In this document: piece after piece, positions 13,856 to 17,930 of the stretch
Layout: each line of letters begins with the position of its first letter
Numbering within the stretch: position 1 is the first letter of the stretch
Source of the DNA: Cognatazoarcus sp050303815
GTDB lineage: Bacteria > Pseudomonadota > Gammaproteobacteria > Burkholderiales > Rhodocyclaceae
Length of the DNA stretch: 17,930 nt
Direction: 5' to 3'
NCBI GenBank assembly: GCA_050303815.1
Contig: JBNLCM010000211.1
Span: 1-17,930, forward strand
The notes under the pieces: model-generated
The model's input: the letters and a program-made list of their open reading frames with translations, nothing else
Database searches by the model: none
What the model was told of the DNA's origin: nothing
Made by a program: the position numbers and the translations under genes

Positions 13856-14305
13856 ATGGAACGCCCTCGCGTACTGGCCTTGCACGGACCGAATCTTAAC
13901 CTGCTCGGCACCCGTGAGCCAGACGTCTACGGACGGACCACCCTCGCCGACATCCACGCGGCCATGGAAAGCCGGGCACGTGCGGCCGGCTACCTGCTGG
14001 AATCGTTCCAGAGCAACCACGAAGGCCAGCTGATCGATCGCGTGCAGGCCGCGGCGGCCGAAGGGGTCGAATTCATCATCATCAATCCGGCAGGCTACAC
14101 GCACACCAGCGTTGCCCTGCGCGATGCCCTGGCCGGCGTTGCGATTCCCTTCGTCGAAGTGCACCTGTCGAACATCCACACGCGCGAGCCCTTCCGCCAC
14201 CACTCCTACTTCTCGGACAAGGCGGTTGGCGTCATCTGCGGTCTCGGCGCCCATGGCTACATGGCTGCGCTCGAGTTCGTCATCGCGCAGCTGCAAAGCG
14301 AATAA
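13856..14305 (+). CDS. aroQ: 3-dehydroquinate dehydratase, type II
   Basis: AroQ dehydrates 3-dehydroquinate to 3-dehydroshikimate in the shikimate pathway. The 149-residue protein matches the type II dodecameric family: VLALHGPNLNLLGTREPDVYG (6-26) with the catalytic Arg20 and Tyr25, SNHEG (53-57), IINPAGYTHTSVALRDAL (75-92), EVHLSNIHTREPFRHHS (101-117) with His103, and GLGAHGYMAAL (129-139). ATG at 13856 gives the normal five-residue lead before the first strand; ATG at 13817 would add 13 charged residues. No promoter is clear in the 108 bases after the thioredoxin gene. Confidence 0.96.
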   Translation: MERPRVLALHGPNLNLLGTREPDVYGRTTLADIHAAMESRARAAGYLLESFQSNHEGQLIDRVQAAAAEGVEFIIINPAGYTHTSVALRDALAGVAIPFVEVHLSNIHTREPFRHHSYFSDKAVGVICGLGAHGYMAALEFVIAQLQSE

Positions 14306-14308
14306 CAA

Positions 14309-14330
14309 CACGGCGCCGGAAGGCGCCGTG
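14309..14330. other. GC-rich hairpin between aroQ and accB
   Basis: A perfect 9-base-pair stem (CACGGCGCC / GGCGCCGTG) with loop GGAA lies in the 45-base gap, 10 bases before the accB ribosome site GGAGA. No T-run follows on either strand, so it is unlikely to be a complete intrinsic terminator. RNA processing, stability or attenuation are possible. Confidence 0.5.
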
Positions 14331-14350
14331 AAACCGTTTGGAGAACTGTC

Positions 14351-14803
14351 ATGGATCTGCGCAAGCTGAAGAAACTGATCGACCTCGTCCAGGAGTCGGG
14401 CATCTCGGAACTGGAAGTCACCGAAGGTGAGGAGAAGGTCCGGATCGCCAAACACCTCACCCAGGCCGCCGCTCCCATGCAGACCGTCATGCATGCACCG
14501 ATCGCCGCCGCCCCGGCCCCGGTCGCACCGTCCGGCGCCCCGGAGGCTGCGGAAGACGCCCTGCCCGAGGGACACGTCGTGACCTCGCCGATGGTCGGCA
14601 CGTTCTACCGCGCCTCCGCGCCGGGCGAGAAGCCTTTCATCGAGGTCGGCGACTCCGTCACGGTCGGCCACGCACTCGGCATCATCGAGGCCATGAAGCT
14701 AATGAACGAGATCGATTCGGACGTGGCCGGCGTCGTCAAGGCGATCCTGGTCGAGAACGGCCAGCCGGTCGAGTACGGCCAGCCTCTCTTCGTCATCGCC
14801 TGA
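14351..14803 (+). CDS. accB: Biotin carboxyl carrier protein of acetyl-CoA carboxylase
   Basis: AccB carries the biotin that AccC carboxylates and the AccAD transferase uses to make malonyl-CoA for fatty acid synthesis. The 150-residue protein has the N-terminal helix region MDLRKLKKLIDLVQESGISELEV (1-23), an Ala-Pro-rich linker (about 38-70) and the biotinyl domain with the 'thumb' segment SPMVGTFYRASAPGEKPF (79-96) and biotinylation site EAMKLMNEI (Lys116). GGAGA precedes the ATG. accC follows after 10 bases, the usual accBC operon. Confidence 0.97.
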   Translation: MDLRKLKKLIDLVQESGISELEVTEGEEKVRIAKHLTQAAAPMQTVMHAPIAAAPAPVAPSGAPEAAEDALPEGHVVTSPMVGTFYRASAPGEKPFIEVGDSVTVGHALGIIEAMKLMNEIDSDVAGVVKAILVENGQPVEYGQPLFVIA

Positions 14804-14813
14804 GCCCGGCAGC

Positions 14814-16178
14814 ATGTTCGAGAAAATCCTGATTGCCAACCGGGGCGAGATCGCGCTGCGGGTGCTGCGAGCCTGCCGCGAGCTCGGCATTCGTACCGTC
14901 GCCGTCCATTCCGAGGCCGACACCGAAGCCAAGTACGTCAAGCTGGCGGACGAGTCCGTGTGCATCGGCCCCGCCGCCTCGGCGAAGAGCTACCTCAACA
15001 TCCCGGCCATCATCTCGGCCGCCGAGGTCACCGATGCCGAAGCCATCCACCCGGGCTACGGCTTTCTGTCCGAGAACGCCGACTTCGCCGAGCGGGTCGA
15101 GCAGTCGGGCTTTGCGTTCATCGGCCCCCGCGCGGAAACCATCCGCCTGATGGGCGACAAGGTCTCTGCCAAGGACGCCATGCGAGAGGCCGGCGTCCCC
15201 TGCGTTCCGGGCTCGGAGGGTGCCCTGCCCGACGACCCGAAGGAGGTCGTCCGGATCGCGAAGCAGATCGGCTATCCGGTGATCATCAAGGCGGCCGGCG
15301 GCGGTGGCGGCCGCGGTATGCGCGTCGTCCATACCCAGGCCGCGCTGCTCAACGCCGTCACGACGACCAAGGCGGAAGCCGGTGCCGCATTCGGCAACCC
15401 GGTGGTCTATATGGAAAAGTACCTGGAGAACCCGCGCCACGTGGAGATCCAGGTCCTCGCCGACGAGCACGGCAACGCCATCCACCTGGGCGAGCGCGAC
15501 TGCTCCATGCAGCGCCGCCACCAGAAGGTGATCGAGGAAGCCCCCGCGCCGGGCATCGACCGCAAAGTGATTGCCAGGATCGGCGAGCGCTGCGCCGAGG
15601 CGTGCCGCAAGATCGGCTACCGGGGCGCCGGCACCTTCGAATTCCTGTTCGAGAACGGCGAGTTCTATTTCATCGAGATGAACACCCGCGTACAGGTCGA
15701 ACACCCGGTCACCGAGCTGATCACCGGCGTCGATATCGTGCAGGCGCAGGTCCGCATCGCATCCGGCGAGCCCCTGTGGCTCAAGCAGAAGGACATCGTC
15801 TTCCGCGGCCATGCAATCGAATGCCGGATCAATGCCGAGGATCCATTCAAATTCACCCCATGCCCGGGGCGAATCACCAACTGGCACATGCCCGGCGGTC
15901 CGGGCATCCGGGTCGACTCCCATGCCTACAACGGCTACACGGTGCCGCAGCACTACGATTCGATGATCGGCAAGTTGATCGCCAGCGGCGACACCCGCGA
16001 CCAGGCCATCCGCCGGATGCGCATCGCCCTGTCCGAGATGGTCATCGAAGGCATCAAGTCGAACATCCGGCTGCACCAGCAGCTGATGCTGGATGGCGGC
16101 TTCGTCGGTGGCGGCACCAGTATCCATTACCTGGAACAGAAGCTCGCCACGCAGGCACCGGACATCAAGGACCGCTGA
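14814..16178 (+). CDS. accC: Biotin carboxylase subunit of acetyl-CoA carboxylase
   Basis: AccC carboxylates the biotin on AccB using ATP and bicarbonate. The 454-residue length is typical. It shows FEKILIANRGEIALRVLRA (2-20), HPGYGFLSEN (79-88), the ATP-grasp glycine loop KAAGGGGGRGMR (159-170), the HLGERDCSMQRRHQKVIEEAP segment (224-244) and the catalytic region FIEMNTRVQVEHPVTE (286-301), including Glu288, Asn290 and Arg292. All expected core motifs are intact. A large reading frame on the opposite strand is only an artefact of codon bias. prmA begins one base after the stop, so co-transcription is likely. Confidence 0.97.
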   Translation: MFEKILIANRGEIALRVLRACRELGIRTVAVHSEADTEAKYVKLADESVCIGPAASAKSYLNIPAIISAAEVTDAEAIHPGYGFLSENADFAERVEQSGFAFIGPRAETIRLMGDKVSAKDAMREAGVPCVPGSEGALPDDPKEVVRIAKQIGYPVIIKAAGGGGGRGMRVVHTQAALLNAVTTTKAEAGAAFGNPVVYMEKYLENPRHVEIQVLADEHGNAIHLGERDCSMQRRHQKVIEEAPAPGIDRKVIARIGERCAEACRKIGYRGAGTFEFLFENGEFYFIEMNTRVQVEHPVTELITGVDIVQAQVRIASGEPLWLKQKDIVFRGHAIECRINAEDPFKFTPCPGRITNWHMPGGPGIRVDSHAYNGYTVPQHYDSMIGKLIASGDTRDQAIRRMRIALSEMVIEGIKSNIRLHQQLMLDGGFVGGGTSIHYLEQKLATQAPDIKDR

Positions 16179-16179
16179 C

Positions 16180-17067
16180 ATGTGGCTGTCGGTGTCACTG
16201 CTCGCCGACGCAGAGCGCGCCGAGGCCCTCTCCGACGCGTTGATGGAGCATGGCGCGCTGACCGTCTCCATCGACGACGCCGACGCGGGCACCGAGGCCG
16301 AACAGCCCCAGTTCGGCGAGCCCGGCCACCTGCCCGAATCGCTTTGGGCGCGCAGCCGCGTGGTGGCGTTGTTCGATCCGGACGACGACATCGAGTCCGC
16401 CCTGGCGGACGCCGCGGCCCAGGTCGGGCTATCGCCGGTGCCCGAGTTCTCGGTCAGCGAGGTGGCCGAGCAGAACTGGGTGCAGCTGACCCAGAGCCAG
16501 TTCGAACCGATTCACATCGCGGACGGCCTGTGGATCGTGCCGTCGTGGCATGAGGCGCCGGACCCCCGCGCCGTCAATATCCGCCTGGACCCGGGCATGG
16601 CCTTCGGCACGGGCAGCCACCCCACCACCCGCCTGTGCCTTCGCTGGCTCATGGACGCGGTGCGGCCGGGGCTGTCCGTTCTCGACTACGGCTGCGGTTC
16701 CGGCATTCTCGCCATTGCCGCCGCGCGCTTCGGCGCGGCGCGCGTGGTCGGCGTCGACATTGACGAGAAGGCCGTCGAGGCCGCCGGAAGCAATGCCGAA
16801 GGCAACGGCGTCGAAATTGAGCTGCGCCAGTCCGACCGTCCAGTCGGCGAACGCTTCGATCTCGTGATCGCCAACATCCTGACCAACCCCTTGTGCGCGC
16901 TGGCGCCGGCGATCGCGGCCTGCGTCGCGCCGGGTGGCCGGCTGGCCCTGTCGGGCGTGCTCGAGAGCCAGACCGCACAGGTCATCGAAGCCTACGCGCC
17001 CTGGATTCGGCTCAGCGTGGGCGCGGTGGACGAAGGCTGGGTGCGCCTCGAGGGTCAAGCGTCATGA
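16180..17067 (+). CDS. prmA: Ribosomal protein L11 methyltransferase
   Basis: PrmA trimethylates ribosomal protein L11 at several amino groups. The 295-residue protein has the L11-recognition N-terminal domain (1-60, MWLSVSLLADAERAEALSDAL), the WVQLTQSQFEPIHI segment, LDPGMAFGTGSHPTTRLCL (136-154), the SAM-binding VLDYGCGSGILAIAA (167-181) and the NILTNPL motif (232-238). ATG at 16180 lies one base after the accC stop; the longer frame overlaps accC and is rejected. The stop overlaps the next start as ATGA. Confidence 0.96.
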   Translation: MWLSVSLLADAERAEALSDALMEHGALTVSIDDADAGTEAEQPQFGEPGHLPESLWARSRVVALFDPDDDIESALADAAAQVGLSPVPEFSVSEVAEQNWVQLTQSQFEPIHIADGLWIVPSWHEAPDPRAVNIRLDPGMAFGTGSHPTTRLCLRWLMDAVRPGLSVLDYGCGSGILAIAAARFGAARVVGVDIDEKAVEAAGSNAEGNGVEIELRQSDRPVGERFDLVIANILTNPLCALAPAIAACVAPGGRLALSGVLESQTAQVIEAYAPWIRLSVGAVDEGWVRLEGQAS

Positions 17068-17930
17068 TGCTGACCCGCTGCCCCGCCTGCCAGACCAGCT
17101 TCCGGGTCCGCCCCGAACAGCTTCAGGCCCGCCAGGGGCGGGTCCGCTGCGGCCATTGCAGCAAGCCATTCAATGCGCTCGAATCGCTGGTCGAGGAGGA
17201 TGGCCTCACGCCGGTCCCGGCCGAGCGCTTCCAGGCGCCTGTATCGCCGCAGACGCCGGCCGACGCGGGAAGCGACGCGCACGAGACGGAGGCGGGCGTC
17301 CCTCCGGACGAGTCCGAGCCCGCCGGCCCGCTGTTCGTGCTCGAGGAGACCACCGAGGACCCCCAGCAGCCGCTGCCGATTCCCGATGCAGACGGCGATG
17401 TCCCCGAACTGTTCATCGACGGCTGGTCGTGGCGCAGGCCACCACCGACCGCCGCCCGCATCCCCGAGGCCGAGCCCGCCGCAGAGTTGCCCCCGCCCAT
17501 CGACACGGCGACCTTCGAAGTCCCACTGGACGACGAGACCTTCGGCGACAGCGGCCTCGGACTCGATTTCTCGCTGGACGGCGACGCCCACACCGACGAG
17601 CCGCTCGAGGAAGCGCCGCTGGAGGACGCCCCCTTCGACGCCGGCCCCGTCCACGAAGACGTGACGCACGACACCAGCGGCCTGCGGTTCATGCTCGAGG
17701 AAGTCTCTCCTTCGGCCACCGAGCCGGAACGCGCGGCAGAAGGCGATCCGTCCGAGCTGATGATTTTCGGCTTTGCCGGCGCCACGCCGCAGCCATTGTC
17801 ATATGACAAAGTAGCCGAGTCCGAAGCCGAGTCCGAAGCCGAGTCCGAAGCCGAGTCCGAAGCCGAGTCCGAAGCCGAGTCCGAAGCCGAGTCCGAAGCC
17901 GAGTCCGAAGCCGAGTCCGAAGCCGAGTCC
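17064..17930 (+). CDS. Zinc-ribbon protein, DUF3426 type (3' end beyond window)
   Basis: The product begins MMLTRCPACQTSF and has a CPAC-X19-CGHC zinc ribbon (Cys6, Cys9, Cys29, Cys32), the MJ0042-type finger found at the start of betaproteobacterial DUF3426 proteins. A long acidic, proline-rich, low-complexity region follows (about 45-250). From residue 251 the protein is a perfect (AESE)n run to the window edge. The usual membrane segment and DUF3426 domain would lie further on and are not visible, so the DUF3426 label rests on the zinc ribbon and on position after prmA. ATG at 17064 overlaps the prmA stop; ATG 17067 is also possible. Function is unknown. Confidence 0.85.
   Translation, partial: MMLTRCPACQTSFRVRPEQLQARQGRVRCGHCSKPFNALESLVEEDGLTPVPAERFQAPVSPQTPADAGSDAHETEAGVPPDESEPAGPLFVLEETTEDPQQPLPIPDADGDVPELFIDGWSWRRPPPTAARIPEAEPAAELPPPIDTATFEVPLDDETFGDSGLGLDFSLDGDAHTDEPLEEAPLEDAPFDAGPVHEDVTHDTSGLRFMLEEVSPSATEPERAAEGDPSELMIFGFAGATPQPLSYDKVAESEAESEAESEAESEAESEAESEAESEAESEAESEAES
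17814..17930 (+). repeat. Perfect 12-base tandem repeat, in frame, running off the window
   Basis: The unit GCCGAGTCCGAA repeats nine full times plus nine bases, with no base differing between copies, and continues to the last base. It encodes Ala-Glu-Ser-Glu. Because 12 is a multiple of three, gain or loss of units changes protein length without shifting the frame. The total copy number is not visible. Confidence 0.97.

Noticed and set aside
14793..16391. Open frame of 532 codons on the minus strand opposite accC
   Set aside because: It is an antisense shadow of accC, rich in Asp, Ala and Gly with no family motif, and it spans the accB end and prmA start.
16934..17806. 290-codon open frame overlapping prmA end and zinc-ribbon gene
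   Set aside because: It is an Arg-rich out-of-frame reading; the frame starting at 17064 has the CPAC/CGHC zinc ribbon and an ATGA junction.
17814..17930. CRISPR-like array
   Set aside because: The units are contiguous with no spacers and are in frame within a coding sequence.

Overview
The window is high-GC bacterial chromosome, densely packed with housekeeping genes, and reads as a betaproteobacterium. The Rhodocyclales and relatives are my best guess. The basis is gene order (rsmI / yraN-SIS protein-BON lipoprotein; mpl; tlpA-aroQ-accB-accC-prmA-zinc-ribbon protein; rnpB beside the mraZ cluster) and protein style; no alignment was run. I see no insertion sequence, phage gene, tRNA, rRNA or CRISPR array.

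Region 1 (1-5460, minus strand) is the start of the division and cell wall (dcw) cluster: mraZ, rsmH, ftsL, ftsI, murE and the first 141 codons of murF, which leaves the window on the left. Every junction is a 4-base ATGA or GTGA overlap. A sigma70-type promoter (TTGACC, 17 bases, TACAGT) lies upstream of mraZ. Directly over its -10 and start region are four GTGG repeats at an exact 10-base period, the expected MraZ operator.

Region 2 (5423-8500, minus strand) holds a stretch without genes that carries a hairpin and extra MraZ-box-like repeats, then rnpB (RNase P RNA, with an unusually large extra hairpin domain), a DUF3025 protein, a small lipoprotein and pyrC.

Region 3 (8502-11130) has rsmI on the minus strand, head to head with yraN, a GmhA/DiaA-type SIS protein and a two-BON-domain lipoprotein (DolP-like) on the plus strand. 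This matches the E. coli yraL-yraN-diaA-dolP neighbourhood. A strong hairpin separates the last gene from the convergent mpl.

Region 4 (11134-17930) has mpl (murein peptide recycling) on the minus strand. Divergent from it on the plus strand are an unassigned nucleotidyltransferase-like gene, a TlpA-type thioredoxin, aroQ, accB, accC, prmA and a zinc-ribbon protein. The last gene runs into a perfect 12-base tandem repeat, encoding (Ala-Glu-Ser-Glu)n, that is still going when the window ends.

Most genes serve envelope growth: wall precursor synthesis (murE, murF, mpl), septal wall synthesis (ftsI, ftsL), outer membrane upkeep (dolP-like, gmhA-like) and fatty acid supply (accBC). I found no clearly new multi-gene system. 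The least ordinary items are the terminal repeat, the enlarged rnpB, the extra MraZ-like boxes and the unassigned gene beside mpl.
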